From assembly GCA_963170155.1 (NCBI GenBank), contig CAUJGP010000036.1:27759-91758 (forward strand): DNA of 64,000 bases, written 5' to 3'. The position numbers and the translations under genes were made by a program. Position 1 is the stretch's first letter, and each line of letters opens with the position of its first letter. The notes under the pieces are model-generated. The model saw only the letters and a program-made list of their open reading frames with translations, did no database searches and was not told the DNA's origin. Source of the stretch: Bdellovibrionota bacterium (GTDB lineage Bacteria; Bdellovibrionota; Bdellovibrionia; Bdellovibrionales; Bdellovibrionaceae). Below, piece by piece: positions 32,713 to 42,152 of the stretch.

Positions 32713-33624
32713 ATGATTTCTGTTGAGTCTAATGGGAGGATGACCAATGCGTTGCGTGTTGTAGACTTAAAGCAAGAGTTAGTTTCCTCTGGTGCTAAGC
32801 CTAAATTAGTTTTAAAGGGACTTAGTTTTTCAATTCCTAAAGGTTCTCTAACGGGCTTTATTGGAGTGAATGGTGCGGGAAAAACAACGACCATTAAAGC
32901 TCTGCTTGCTTTTATTCACCCTCAGTCAGGACAAATTGAATTTTTTGGTCAACCAGGTTTGTCTCACTCCAGTCGCCAACGATTAGGTTTTATGCCGGAG
33001 CGTCCTTATTTCTATGATTTTTTAACAGGAAGAGAGTTTCTAGCACTTCATTGGAAACTTCGAGGTCTTCCGATGAATCAATTCTTCGAGTCAAGATGTG
33101 AGGAAGTTTTAAAGCAAGTAGACCTTGAGCGGGGTAAAAATCTTCGATTACGTCAGTTCTCTAAGGGAATGTTGCAGAGGATAGGAATTGCTCAATCTAT
33201 TATTCATAAGCCTGAGTTTCTTATTTTAGATGAGCCAATGAGCGGATTGGATCCTGACGGCCGTTTTTTAATTAAAAATATCATTCGAAATTTGCATTCT
33301 AGTGGAACAACTCTTTTTTTCAGTAGTCATTTGCTCCAGGATATGGAGGAGCTTTGTACAAAACTGGTGATTATTGATCAAGGTGAAATTATTTATGAGG
33401 GAAGTCCTACAGAGTTAAGAGCTCAACGACAAGATGACTATTTTATAGGGGCTAAAAACCCAGCCAGTCAAGAGATGAAAGAGCTTTACTGCTCTCAAAC
33501 GGAGCTTCAATTCAAAATCGATCAGTTCCGGAAAGAAGGGTATGAGGTCTTGAATGTATCTCAAAAGAAAATTAATTTAGAAGAAGCCTTTATTTTGTTA
33601 AGAAAACGCAGAGAAAAAGTATGA
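32713..33624 (+). CDS. ABC transporter ATP-binding protein
   Basis: A 303-residue ATPase with Walker A GVNGAGKTTT, the Q-loop region, signature LRQFSKGMLQRIGIAQ, Walker B FLILDEPMSGLDPDG and switch His in FFSSHLLQDME. The C-terminal 75 residues are a regulatory extension seen in ABC-2 type exporters. ATG 32713 is used; ATG 32740 is also possible, but GGGAGG lies too close to it. It overlaps the permease gene by four bases. Substrate is unknown; placed next to pilD it may or may not be linked to pili. Confidence 0.9.
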   Translation: MISVESNGRMTNALRVVDLKQELVSSGAKPKLVLKGLSFSIPKGSLTGFIGVNGAGKTTTIKALLAFIHPQSGQIEFFGQPGLSHSSRQRLGFMPERPYFYDFLTGREFLALHWKLRGLPMNQFFESRCEEVLKQVDLERGKNLRLRQFSKGMLQRIGIAQSIIHKPEFLILDEPMSGLDPDGRFLIKNIIRNLHSSGTTLFFSSHLLQDMEELCTKLVIIDQGEIIYEGSPTELRAQRQDDYFIGAKNPASQEMKELYCSQTELQFKIDQFRKEGYEVLNVSQKKINLEEAFILLRKRREKV

Positions 33625-34385
33625 TTCAAAGAGTTTTAACGATATCCATTAATTCTTTTAAAGAGATGTATCGTGATCGGTATTTTTTGATTTTAATTTT
33701 AGCAGTGATTATCTTTTTTGGTATGAGTCTTTTATTGGGTGAGTTGAGTTTCGAGGAGCACAAACGTATTCTATTTGATTTAGGAATTTCGTCTATACAT
33801 TGGCTTAATTTAGGACTTTGTTTGTTTATAGGTGGAACTTCTTTGAGAAGAGAATTGGAACGTCAAACTTATATGACGTTGCTTTCTTCGCCATTAGGGC
33901 GATTCGAGTTTTTGTTAGGAAAATGGGGGGGCATACTCCTAGTTTCTTTGGTCTCCACTTGTCTTTTGGGCGGAGGGCTTTTGTTGTTGTTGAAATCACC
34001 TGAGAGTACACGTCATTTCTCTGTCATTTTATTGGGAATATTTTTTGAATCAGCAGTACTCTTATCTTTAGCGATCTTTTTAAGTTTGATTTTGTCTCCT
34101 TTTGTTGGATTATTTGTTAGTATCAGCGTGTTTTTATTAGGCCACTGGTTGGAGAGTTTAAAGTTATTTGCAGATAAGTCTAAAAACCCTCTGTATGTTC
34201 AATTTGCTGATGTGATGGAGTGGGTATTTCCAAATCTCTATCGATTGAATTGGCGTAGTACTTATGTGCTGGAATCAGGAGTTCCCGCCAATGTAGGACT
34301 TATGAGTTTAGCTCATGCTGTGGGGTGGATTGGTTTACTGATGTTTCTTTCTCACATTGTATTTAAACGCAAAAATCTTACATAG
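33621..34385 (+). CDS. ABC-2 type transporter permease
   Basis: A 254-residue membrane protein with about six hydrophobic segments, first at residues 22-42 (YFLILILAVIIFFGMSLLLG). The soluble segment RRELERQTYMTLLSSPLGRFEFLLGKWGG is the coupling-helix region typical of ABC-2/NatB-like permeases. Its ATG overlaps the ATPase stop (ATGA), so the two form one transporter. Eight bases separate it from pilD. Confidence 0.85.
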   Translation: MIQRVLTISINSFKEMYRDRYFLILILAVIIFFGMSLLLGELSFEEHKRILFDLGISSIHWLNLGLCLFIGGTSLRRELERQTYMTLLSSPLGRFEFLLGKWGGILLVSLVSTCLLGGGLLLLLKSPESTRHFSVILLGIFFESAVLLSLAIFLSLILSPFVGLFVSISVFLLGHWLESLKLFADKSKNPLYVQFADVMEWVFPNLYRLNWRSTYVLESGVPANVGLMSLAHAVGWIGLLMFLSHIVFKRKNLT

Positions 34386-34392
34386 GAAGATC

Positions 34393-35178
34393 ATGGAATA
34401 TTTTGATTCCAATTGGGTAGCCATTTGGTTTTTTATTTTTGGGGCATTGCTTGGAAGTTTTGGCAATGTGATTATTTATCGTTTGCCTCAAGGGCAGAGT
34501 GTGGTTTTACCGCGAAGTCGTTGTCAATCCTGTCAAAAGCCCATACCGTGGTATCATAATATACCGATTATTTCTTGGATGATCTTGCGTGGTCGTTGTT
34601 ATGCGTGTCGTGCCCCGTTTTCAATCCGTTATCCGCTGGTTGAATTGATTATGGGAGTTTTATTTTGCTTACTCTATCTTCAGTACGGATTGCAATGGGT
34701 GACATTAGAGTATGGTCTTTTTATTTTTGGATTGGTTGTCGTCACGTTTATTGATTTCGATCATTTTTTACTACCTGATATTTTTACTTTGAGTGGAATA
34801 GTCATAGGGCTTGGTGGTGCTCTTTTGAATCCAGAGCGTGATTTCCAAGATGCTCTGCTTGGTTTTTTAATGGGTGGTGGTTTTTTATGGTTGGTAGCCT
34901 ATTTATATTGGGTTTTGCGAAAAGAAGAAGGAATGGGCGGCGGAGATATTAAACTATTGGCTTGGATTGGAGCGGTGTTAGGTTGGAAATCTATTCCTTT
35001 TGTGATTCTTATTTCCAGTGTGACAGGTTCTATTGTTGGTATTGCAATGATGATCAAAAATAAAGGGAATTTGAAAACAGTGATTCCCTTTGGACCCTAT
35101 TTGGTTCTAGGTGCTTTGGTTTATTTATTAGGAAGTCTCGATCTTGCTCATTGGTATTCCCGGTTATTATTTCCTTAA
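34393..35178 (+). CDS. pilD: Type IV prepilin peptidase/N-methyltransferase
   Basis: A 261-residue bifunctional enzyme that cleaves type IVa prepilins and methylates the new N-terminus. It starts with GALLGSFGNVIIYRLP, then the four-Cys zinc region CQSCQKPIPWYHNIPIISW and RGRCYACRAPFSIRYPLVE, and the two catalytic Asp in TFIDFDHFLLPD and the GxGD motif MGGGDIKLL. The ATG at 34393 is chosen because AGGAAG lies before it and it gives the family N-terminus. It should process the pseudopilin encoded at 11.2-12.1 kb. The pilMNOPQ operon follows. Confidence 0.96.
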   Translation: MEYFDSNWVAIWFFIFGALLGSFGNVIIYRLPQGQSVVLPRSRCQSCQKPIPWYHNIPIISWMILRGRCYACRAPFSIRYPLVELIMGVLFCLLYLQYGLQWVTLEYGLFIFGLVVVTFIDFDHFLLPDIFTLSGIVIGLGGALLNPERDFQDALLGFLMGGGFLWLVAYLYWVLRKEEGMGGGDIKLLAWIGAVLGWKSIPFVILISSVTGSIVGIAMMIKNKGNLKTVIPFGPYLVLGALVYLLGSLDLAHWYSRLLFP

Positions 35179-35524
35179 GTTGAGTCTTCATTTTTCATGA
35201 GGACAATAGTCTAGAGTTTGTTTTCAAGTTTTATTTTAAAAAGGTCTAGATTAAAGTCGTCTTAAGTTTAGCTGGATTAAAATTGTGTTCTACATTCAAT
35301 TCAAATTGAAGAGAAGGAATGAAGAAAAAAGTCCTTTTTAAAAACTCTAAGAGAGTTTTTTCTAAATCTTGACGAGTCCTAAGTCCGAATTTTTTTCATT
35401 TTAGCAGTCTGTTGAGTCGTTAGTTTGACACTTATCTAGAGCTTTTTTCTAATGGTAAATAGAGAACTAGCTCTTTAAAGAGGCCAATAGTTTATTTAAG
35501 CATGGGATTAAAGTAGGAGCATAG
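35179..35524 (+). promoter_or_regulatory. Intergenic region between pilD and pilM
   Basis: A 346-base AT-rich gap with a clear terminator at 35340-35360. The 160 bases after it should hold the pilM promoter: TTGACG near 35371 and TTGACA near 35425 are both -35 candidates, the latter followed by TCTAGAGC-type sequence, with no good -10 match. There is no open frame of note. TAGGAGC precedes the pilM ATG. Confidence 0.4.
35340..35365 (+). terminator. Terminator between pilD and pilM
   Basis: AAAAACTCT (35340-35348) pairs perfectly with AGAGTTTTT (35352-35360) around a 3-base loop, and the T run continues to 35361 before CTAAATCTT. It lies 160 bases downstream of pilD and ends the ABC-pilD transcript, or attenuates a long leader of pilM. 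Confidence 0.75.
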
Positions 35525-36577
35525 ATGTTTTTTGGTTCTAAGAAGGTCATAGGAATTGATCTTGGATCCAGCTCAATTAAGTTAATTGAGCTAGAAACTA
35601 ATGGTAAAGAGTTTAGTTTAGTCTCTTTTGGTGTATCTCCAACGCCGTCTGATTCAATTGCCAATGGGCAAATCAACGATGCGGCAGCGCTGGCCGGCTC
35701 TATCCAAACCTTATTAAGAGAGACAAAAACAAAATGTAAAAGTGCAGCGACAGGCATGTGGGGCTCTGCTATTATTATCAAAAAAATATCTATTCCCAAA
35801 GTAGATTCAAAAATTTTGAGAGAGACCATACGTTTTGAGGCAGAACAATATATTCCCTTTGAAATATCAAGTGTGGCTCTCACCCATGTCGTTTTGAGCT
35901 CTAAATCATCTCCAGACACGATGGATGTTCTAGTTGTCGCGGCTAAGAGCGATCAATTGCTTCAATATGTGGAAGCTATTACATTAAGTCAGATTAAGTG
36001 TAGTGTTATGGATGCCAATAGCATTGCTCTCGCAAATTGTTTTGAATTGAATTATGGGAAATTTAGGAATGAAACCGTTGCTCTTATGAATTTTGGCGCG
36101 GAAATTACCAACTTTGTGGTGCTTCATCACGGTGATTTGGTTTTTTGCAGAGATATAGGGGTGGGGGGTAATAACTTTACAAGTGAAATCAGTCGAGTTT
36201 TAAATGTTTCCAATGAAGAAGCCGAGAGTTTTAAATTAAGCAGCTCTAGTGGGGTCGGAGTTCCTGATGATGTGTATTCAGTTATCAATACTGAAACAGA
36301 GAGAATGGTCGATGAAATAAAAAATAGTTTTGATTTTTTCAGTGCCTCTAACAACGGTTTAACAATCAGCCGCGTATTTTTTTCAGGTGGGGGATCTCAT
36401 GTTTCAACGCTTGTGCAACAGATAGCCATAGCCCTTGGTGTGACGTTTGAAAAAATGGACCCTTTTAAAAAAATCAAGGTGAATACTAAAAAATTCAATT
36501 TGAATTATTTAGAGAGAATTTCAACGATATCACCTATCGCCATAGGCCTTGCCGCAAGGGAGGCCTCAAAGTCATGA
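35525..36577 (+). CDS. pilM: Type IV pilus inner-membrane platform protein PilM
   Basis: A 350-residue actin-like cytoplasmic ATPase-fold protein. The phosphate-1 motif is VIGIDLGSSSIKLIELE near the N-terminus, followed by the adenosine-side motif FFSGGGSHVSTLVQQIA near residue 290. PilM binds the cytoplasmic tail of PilN and links the platform to the motor. AGGAGC lies before the ATG. It is the first of five overlapping genes. Confidence 0.96.
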   Translation: MFFGSKKVIGIDLGSSSIKLIELETNGKEFSLVSFGVSPTPSDSIANGQINDAAALAGSIQTLLRETKTKCKSAATGMWGSAIIIKKISIPKVDSKILRETIRFEAEQYIPFEISSVALTHVVLSSKSSPDTMDVLVVAAKSDQLLQYVEAITLSQIKCSVMDANSIALANCFELNYGKFRNETVALMNFGAEITNFVVLHHGDLVFCRDIGVGGNNFTSEISRVLNVSNEEAESFKLSSSSGVGVPDDVYSVINTETERMVDEIKNSFDFFSASNNGLTISRVFFSGGGSHVSTLVQQIAIALGVTFEKMDPFKKIKVNTKKFNLNYLERISTISPIAIGLAAREASKS

Positions 36578-37251
36578 TTAAAATTAATTTGATAAAAGCT
36601 TTACGAGAATCAGCTCCTGTTATAGGAGATGCGGAGTCTAGGACCACAGAGTCTAAAAGTTTTTTAGAAAAATTGTTTCCGTTTAAGCTATCATCAGAAG
36701 ATTCAGCAGCAAGAGCAGAAGATATAGATCCTATCAATCCTGCAACATTAGCTGTTAAAATCGCTATTTGTCTTATGTTTGTGATTGGGTTGTTTATTTA
36801 TGAATCTATCAACATCCCTAAACTCAAGAGTCAATTGGAAGAAGAAACACAAAAGTTGAATCAATTAGCAGAATACAATAACAAAGCTTCTTTGGCCGTG
36901 GCCGAAATTAAAAAGCAATTGGAACATAAGACTTTGATTGAAAAACAAATTGCGTCTCTGGATGGCCTTTCTAAAGTGAGGTTAAAGTACATTAAGGTGT
37001 TGGATTTGATTCAAACTCATTTACCAGAAAAATTATGGTTTTTAAATTTAAAAGCCAAAGAAAGCTCATTGGATGTGACAGGGCTCGCTTTTTCAGAGAA
37101 TGAAATCACTAGTTTTTTAGATACAATGGGTAAAAGCATTTATTTTTCGGATGTGAGCATGCAATCTTCAGAAGATGTAGTGGATCAAAGTGCTAAACAA
37201 AATAAATATAAAAAATTTAATATTGTCTTTACATTGGAGGATAGGAAATGA
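36574..37251 (+). CDS. pilN: Type IV pilus platform protein PilN with long cytoplasmic tail
   Basis: A 225-residue bitopic protein. The PilM-binding motif IKINLIKALRE is at the extreme N-terminus. The membrane helix (about 53-72, AVKIAICLMFVIGLFIYESI) comes about 30 residues later than in classical PilN; the extra segment is Ser/Glu/Ala-rich. A coiled coil (LKSQLEEETQKLNQLAEY...) and a ferredoxin-like periplasmic domain follow. The start overlaps pilM by four bases and the stop overlaps pilO likewise. Confidence 0.92.
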   Translation: MIKINLIKALRESAPVIGDAESRTTESKSFLEKLFPFKLSSEDSAARAEDIDPINPATLAVKIAICLMFVIGLFIYESINIPKLKSQLEEETQKLNQLAEYNNKASLAVAEIKKQLEHKTLIEKQIASLDGLSKVRLKYIKVLDLIQTHLPEKLWFLNLKAKESSLDVTGLAFSENEITSFLDTMGKSIYFSDVSMQSSEDVVDQSAKQNKYKKFNIVFTLEDRK

Positions 37252-37868
37252 GTTCCTCTATCACTCAATCCGTTAATCAGCTTTCCTATTCTAAGGCCTT
37301 GATCGTATCTGTTTTTATTGGATTTTTTTATTATAAATTTTTAGGTTATGATGATGGTTCCGCTCTTGAAAACCAAATCAAACAAATGCAGGTGGACGTT
37401 CAAATTGAAGAAGAAAAGAAAAAAGAAACGGATCGTGTTTTAGCGGAAGAAGTAGAAATAAAAAAACAGGTGGGGGCTTTATCGGAAAAATTTAAAGAGG
37501 TGACTCAAAAGTTTCCGGTTAACCTGAAATCTGATGAGATTATATCCACCTTGAATTCTATCGCGTCGTCAACAAATGTAAGAGTTGTCTCTGTCAAGAA
37601 GGAAGGCGTGCTGGCACAAGAGTTGTATGAAGAGGTGCCGGTGAGTGTCGAGTTGTCAGGAACCTTTAACAATATTGTTCATCTTATGTATAAGACGGCT
37701 ATTTTGGAAAGAGTGACAAATCTAGGCGACTTTGAGTTTTCTAATCCTGGAAATGAATACAATGGGACATTAAAAATGGTCACGAAGATCATAGGCTATA
37801 AGTATAGAGCCCCGGTCGAAAAGGAGTCAGATAAACAGGAGGCTCAACCAGCGGCAGGTGGAGTATGA
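37248..37868 (+). CDS. pilO: Type IV pilus platform protein PilO
   Basis: A 206-residue bitopic protein with a membrane segment (about residues 17-33), a coiled coil (about 40-80, rich in Glu and Lys) and a periplasmic alpha/beta domain (about 85-190; FNNIVHLMYKTAILERVTNL is the typical helix). It pairs with PilN to form the periplasmic lattice. It overlaps both neighbours by four bases. Confidence 0.92.
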   Translation: MSSSITQSVNQLSYSKALIVSVFIGFFYYKFLGYDDGSALENQIKQMQVDVQIEEEKKKETDRVLAEEVEIKKQVGALSEKFKEVTQKFPVNLKSDEIISTLNSIASSTNVRVVSVKKEGVLAQELYEEVPVSVELSGTFNNIVHLMYKTAILERVTNLGDFEFSNPGNEYNGTLKMVTKIIGYKYRAPVEKESDKQEAQPAAGGV

Positions 37869-38428
37869 AAAAGTCGAGTTTAAAGTTATTAAGTTTATTC
37901 TTTTTACTAAACTTTTTTTTAGTCGCTAGGAGTCTAACTCAGACAACTCAAAGCCCCGATAAAGGGGTGCAGTCAAATTCTGATGAGGGAGATCCATCCG
38001 GTAGTATTCCTGAATTGGGACCTGCTCCTCTTGATGAGAGTTACCAGGTTTTTGAAACCTCAACTGACTACAATTATGAGCCCGTAGGTAAGCGCGATCC
38101 TTTTCGTCCTTTTCGAGATGCTAAAGTGGGAATTGGGCAAATTCGCATAGCAACGAGAACGCCAGAGCCACTAGAACAGTATGATTTAAAGGCGTTAGAA
38201 ATAGTGGCTATTGTATGGGACAATGCAAAGCCAAAAGCTCTTATTCAGGATCCTGATAAGGGAATACATTCTGTCGTTAAAGGTCAAAGAATTGGAAAAA
38301 ATGAAGGTTATATTGCTGAGATTAGAGAAGGCGAAATTGTTGTTGTAGAGCTGTTTGATTTGAATGGAAAAATTATTAAGGAACCGTTTGTGATGTGTAT
38401 TGATAAATCGAAAGGATGTGGTTCATGA
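37865..38428 (+). CDS. pilP: Type IV pilus assembly protein PilP
   Basis: A 187-residue periplasmic protein that joins PilNO to the PilQ secretin. It has an N-terminal hydrophobic signal (LLSLFFLLNFFLVARS) without a clear lipobox, an acidic flexible part and the PilP domain: GKRDPFRPF, LEQYDLKALEIVAIVWD, PKALIQDPDKGIHSVVKGQRIGKNEGYIAEI. The end VMCIDKSKGCGS has two Cys. Its stop overlaps the pilQ start. Confidence 0.92.
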   Translation: MKKSSLKLLSLFFLLNFFLVARSLTQTTQSPDKGVQSNSDEGDPSGSIPELGPAPLDESYQVFETSTDYNYEPVGKRDPFRPFRDAKVGIGQIRIATRTPEPLEQYDLKALEIVAIVWDNAKPKALIQDPDKGIHSVVKGQRIGKNEGYIAEIREGEIVVVELFDLNGKIIKEPFVMCIDKSKGCGS

Positions 38429-40680
38429 AAACACTAATAAGGATTATACTTTTAATTTGGTGTTGTAATCTCATCTTATCTTGTGCCGGAAAGCCGATTG
38501 ATGACGAGGATGATTCAACGTCATTTGAAGATGAAGATTATTCATCGGAAGATGATGAGGATTATTCAGAGGATGGATCTGAAGTCAGCAATAACGATAC
38601 AGATTTCGATGATGATCCTGATAATTTAGAACAAGATTTAGATCAAGAGCAAAAAATTGCTGAAGGTGGAGATTCTCTTTTGGAGGAAGACCCTTTATTA
38701 GCAGACAGCAAAAAAGGCCAGGAACAACCAGATCCACAAATTGCATTGGAACCAACAACAGAAGATCCAGGGCTTGACAGTCCTAGTGCTCCCCCTCCTC
38801 CTGTTGTTGCAGAAGAGAGCACCGATCCGTTGTTAACGCCTCCTTCGGAAGAATCAACGCCTGCTATTTCAAACTCTCCTGCGCCACCAGAGATGGAAAT
38901 GCCAAGTGCTCCTCCTTCACAAAGTTTTGTATCGAACCAGGCAACCGAGATCAAAAATATCAGATTTGAAGCCAATGAAGGTGGAGGTTCTGTTGTGATT
39001 GAAGCTGATCAGGCTTTGGACTATACGGGACGGTTTAATCCGCAATCCCACCAGTATGTAATTGAAATCAGGAATGCTAAATTACCGGCTCAACTAAAAA
39101 GGCCATTTATTACAAAGGACTTTCAAAGCACCGTTGGGGCTATTGATGCTTTTCAGGATCCTGCCAGCGATACAGTGAAAGTCGTTGTTCAATTACGAGA
39201 AGGGGCTTCTGAACCCAGCGCCCATTTAGAAGGAAGCTCTATTGTTGTCGTTCCTACAACAATTATGGGTTCTTCTTCTGATAATACTAACGTTGCTGCT
39301 GAAGGCAGTCATTCAACGGATGATCTTTCGAGCGAAAGTTTTTCTAACTCAGGTATTTTGACGAGCCATAGCCTTGGCCAGTTTTTATCTGGAAACATGA
39401 AGTATTATGGAAAGAAAATATCGATTGAAGTGAAAGATATAGAGGTTCGAAATGCAATTAATTTAATTGCGGAAGAGAGTGGAGCGAATTTAGTGATGTC
39501 TGAAGGCGTTACCGGGAATTTGGCACTCAAGCTAAAGAATGTCCCTTGGGATCAGGCTTTAGTGTTGATTTTAAAAGCTAAAAAGTTAGGGTACACTCGA
39601 CAAGGAAATGTTTTGAGAATATCACCTCTTGCTGAGATTAAACAAGAAGAAGAGGATGCTATGAAGTTGGCCGAATCGCGGAAAAAAATTGAGCCTTTAA
39701 AAGTTCAAATGATTCCTATTAATTTTTCAAAAATCAGCGAGCTACAAGGTCAAATCAAATCCATTATTACCGAGAGAGGGAGCATTGTTGCTGATTCACG
39801 AACAAATGCTTTGATCATCACTGAAACAGAAGAAGTTTTGGATCGCGCCAAAAAAATTATAGCTAGTTTAGACATTGCTCCAGCTCAGGTGCTGATTGAA
39901 GGAAAACTTGTTGAAGCTCGAGAAAGTTTCGATCGAAAAATTGGAATTAATTGGGATGTCATTGGACAATCTATTGATCTGGGCGGTGGTGGTTCTGCCA
40001 ACATGACTCCAACTCTGAGCATTAGACCCAGTCAGCTGGGAAGTAGCAGTTTAGGTTTCAACGTGTCTTTGGGAACTTTGGATGTGCTTGGGGATCTTAC
40101 TTCAATTTTACAGTTGGAGGAAAAGGAAGAGAACGTAAAGGTCATTTCATCTCCTCGTATTGTTACGCTTCATAATGAGCAAGCCAGTATCACTCAGTCA
40201 GCCACTATTTCAGCATTGGTTTCTGAGGGAGAAGGGCCGGGAGGACGCGGTACGACCCGAACATATAAAGATTTAACTATGAAAATGGAGCTCAATGTAA
40301 CGCCTGAAGTCGCCAATAATGGCGTCGTGCAATTGAAAGTAGATATTCTTAGAGAATTTTTGGGAGCGATTCGTGACGATGGAACAGCGAGTCCTCACTC
40401 CCGAAGTGCTAAAACGAAAGTGATGGTAAAAAGTGGTCAAACCGCAGTGATTGGTGGGATTTATCAAAACGATGGAAGTCAGTTGGAAACAGGGGTCCCT
40501 TTTCTCAAAGACATTCCTGTTATCGGCTTTTTATTTCGAGGAAGAATTTTTCACAAAGATAAGACTGAGTTATTATTATTTTTAACGCCAAGGGTATTGT
40601 CTCAAGCCGGATCTTCTAATATGGGAGATGGCATGTCTAGCACTTCATTGGGGCAGGATAATGGTTCTTCTTTTCAATAG
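38425..40680 (+). CDS. pilQ: Type IV pilus secretin PilQ
   Basis: A 751-residue outer-membrane channel. The N-terminus MKTLIRIILLIWCCNLILSC looks like a lipoprotein signal with Cys20, unusual for PilQ. Residues about 25-75 are extremely acidic (Asp/Glu/Ser), 90-165 are Pro-rich. Then comes an AMIN domain (about 170-280), an STN domain (about 325-375, VRNAINLIAEESGANLVM), a secretin N1 domain (PINFSKISELQGQIKSIITERGSIVADSRT...) and the secretin core (about 470-730) ending FRGRIFHKDKTELLLFLTPRVL. The ATG at 38425 is chosen because AAAGGA precedes it and it overlaps the pilP stop. Confidence 0.95.
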   Translation: MKTLIRIILLIWCCNLILSCAGKPIDDEDDSTSFEDEDYSSEDDEDYSEDGSEVSNNDTDFDDDPDNLEQDLDQEQKIAEGGDSLLEEDPLLADSKKGQEQPDPQIALEPTTEDPGLDSPSAPPPPVVAEESTDPLLTPPSEESTPAISNSPAPPEMEMPSAPPSQSFVSNQATEIKNIRFEANEGGGSVVIEADQALDYTGRFNPQSHQYVIEIRNAKLPAQLKRPFITKDFQSTVGAIDAFQDPASDTVKVVVQLREGASEPSAHLEGSSIVVVPTTIMGSSSDNTNVAAEGSHSTDDLSSESFSNSGILTSHSLGQFLSGNMKYYGKKISIEVKDIEVRNAINLIAEESGANLVMSEGVTGNLALKLKNVPWDQALVLILKAKKLGYTRQGNVLRISPLAEIKQEEEDAMKLAESRKKIEPLKVQMIPINFSKISELQGQIKSIITERGSIVADSRTNALIITETEEVLDRAKKIIASLDIAPAQVLIEGKLVEARESFDRKIGINWDVIGQSIDLGGGGSANMTPTLSIRPSQLGSSSLGFNVSLGTLDVLGDLTSILQLEEKEENVKVISSPRIVTLHNEQASITQSATISALVSEGEGPGGRGTTRTYKDLTMKMELNVTPEVANNGVVQLKVDILREFLGAIRDDGTASPHSRSAKTKVMVKSGQTAVIGGIYQNDGSQLETGVPFLKDIPVIGFLFRGRIFHKDKTELLLFLTPRVLSQAGSSNMGDGMSSTSLGQDNGSSFQ

Positions 40681-40688
40681 GGTTTTTC

Positions 40689-41984
40689 ATGAATGGTCCC
40701 TTAGCACATCAATTACGCCCCCAGTCTTTGGGGGATTTTGTTGGTCAGTCAAAAATAGTGGGTGCAAGCTCCACAATTGATTTTTTTCTTCGATCCACGA
40801 AACTCAATAATTTAATTTTGTGGGGTCCCCCTGGAACAGGTAAGACATCGTTAGCTTTGTTATTGGGTCGAGAGTTTAAGGCGGAGTTTATTCCTTTAAA
40901 TGCCGTTGAAATTGGTTCTAAAATTTTACGCGAATTAGGTGATTCAGCTCGCTTGAAGTTTCGCTTGGAAGATCAGCAGACCATCGTATTTGTAGATGAA
41001 ATTCATCGATTGAATAAATCTCAACAAGATATTTTACTGCCTTTTATTGAACAAGGAGATTTTGTATTAATTGGTGCTACGACGGAAAATCCTAGTTATG
41101 AATTGAATCGTGCTTTGTTGAGTCGTTGTCATCTCTTGGTTTTTGAGAGATTGAGTAAAAATGATTTACTTCAAATTTGGGATCACTGTTGTAAATATTT
41201 AAAAAAAGATAATCAATGGATCGATTCTGAAGCTTTGAACTATTTAATAGGGTTGGGGGATGGGGATGCCCGTCGCTTCATTAATCTCATTGAAGTTTTA
41301 GCGATTTATCGTGAACAGAATTTGGGTCAGTTTATAAATGGTGAATCTCTGAGTTTAGATCAAATAAAAGATATTTTGCCAACTCAAGCGCTTTCTTATG
41401 ATCGAAGCGGAGATGCTCATTACGACATTATATCTGCTTTTATAAAAAGCATTCGAGGCTCTGATGCTGATGCTGGGCTTTATTATTTGGCACGAATGCT
41501 GGAAGCAGGAGAAGATCCAGTCTTTATTGCCAGACGATTGGTGATTTTTGCGAGTGAAGATATCGGAAACGCTGATCCCAGAGCTCTTCAGGTTGCCATT
41601 TCAGGAGCCGAAGCCGTTCAATTTGTTGGATTGCCTGAGTGCGGGATCAATTTAGCCCACGTGGTGACTTATTTAGCCAGTGCTCCAAAATCTAATAGAA
41701 GTTACAAAGCCTGGTTAAAGGCTAAAGAGTTTGTACAAAAAACAAAATCAGTGCCGGTTCCACTACATCTTAGGTCCTCTCAAACAGAGCCCATGAAAAA
41801 ACTGGGTTATGGATTGGAGTATCAGTACCCCCATCATGCACCGAAGGCGTGGGTGGAGCAGGAATATTTTCCATCTGAACTAAAAAAAGAAGTCTTTTAC
41901 GAACCCAGCGACCGAGGTTTTGAAAAGAATATCAAAGAATATTCTGCTTGGCTTAAATCAAAGTCTCCTGCAATTGAGAAGTAA
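40689..41984 (+). CDS. rarA: Replication-associated recombination protein RarA (MgsA)
   Basis: A 431-residue AAA+ clamp-loader-like ATPase acting at stalled forks. It starts LAHQLRPQSLGDFVGQSKIVG and has Walker A GPPGTGKTSL, Walker B IVFVDEIHRLNKSQQD, sensor 1 IGATTENPSYELNRALLSRC and the C-terminal tetramer domain (SDADAGLYYLARMLEAGEDPVFIARRLVIFASEDIG). It starts nine bases after pilQ, so it may be cotranscribed with the pilus genes despite its unrelated job. Confidence 0.96.
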   Translation: MNGPLAHQLRPQSLGDFVGQSKIVGASSTIDFFLRSTKLNNLILWGPPGTGKTSLALLLGREFKAEFIPLNAVEIGSKILRELGDSARLKFRLEDQQTIVFVDEIHRLNKSQQDILLPFIEQGDFVLIGATTENPSYELNRALLSRCHLLVFERLSKNDLLQIWDHCCKYLKKDNQWIDSEALNYLIGLGDGDARRFINLIEVLAIYREQNLGQFINGESLSLDQIKDILPTQALSYDRSGDAHYDIISAFIKSIRGSDADAGLYYLARMLEAGEDPVFIARRLVIFASEDIGNADPRALQVAISGAEAVQFVGLPECGINLAHVVTYLASAPKSNRSYKAWLKAKEFVQKTKSVPVPLHLRSSQTEPMKKLGYGLEYQYPHHAPKAWVEQEYFPSELKKEVFYEPSDRGFEKNIKEYSAWLKSKSPAIEK

Positions 41985-42152
41985 TGAAAGAACTTATTCA
42001 AGTGAGAAATCTTTCAAAATAAGAGTTTGGAATATTAGTAAAGTAAGCAATACTGAGTTAATGCACTGTATTGTGGTTCTTTGAGATGAGCTGGGTTAAT
42101 TTTGTGAAACTTCTTGCTTCGCATTCGTCGATTGTATTTACTCATTCTGATG

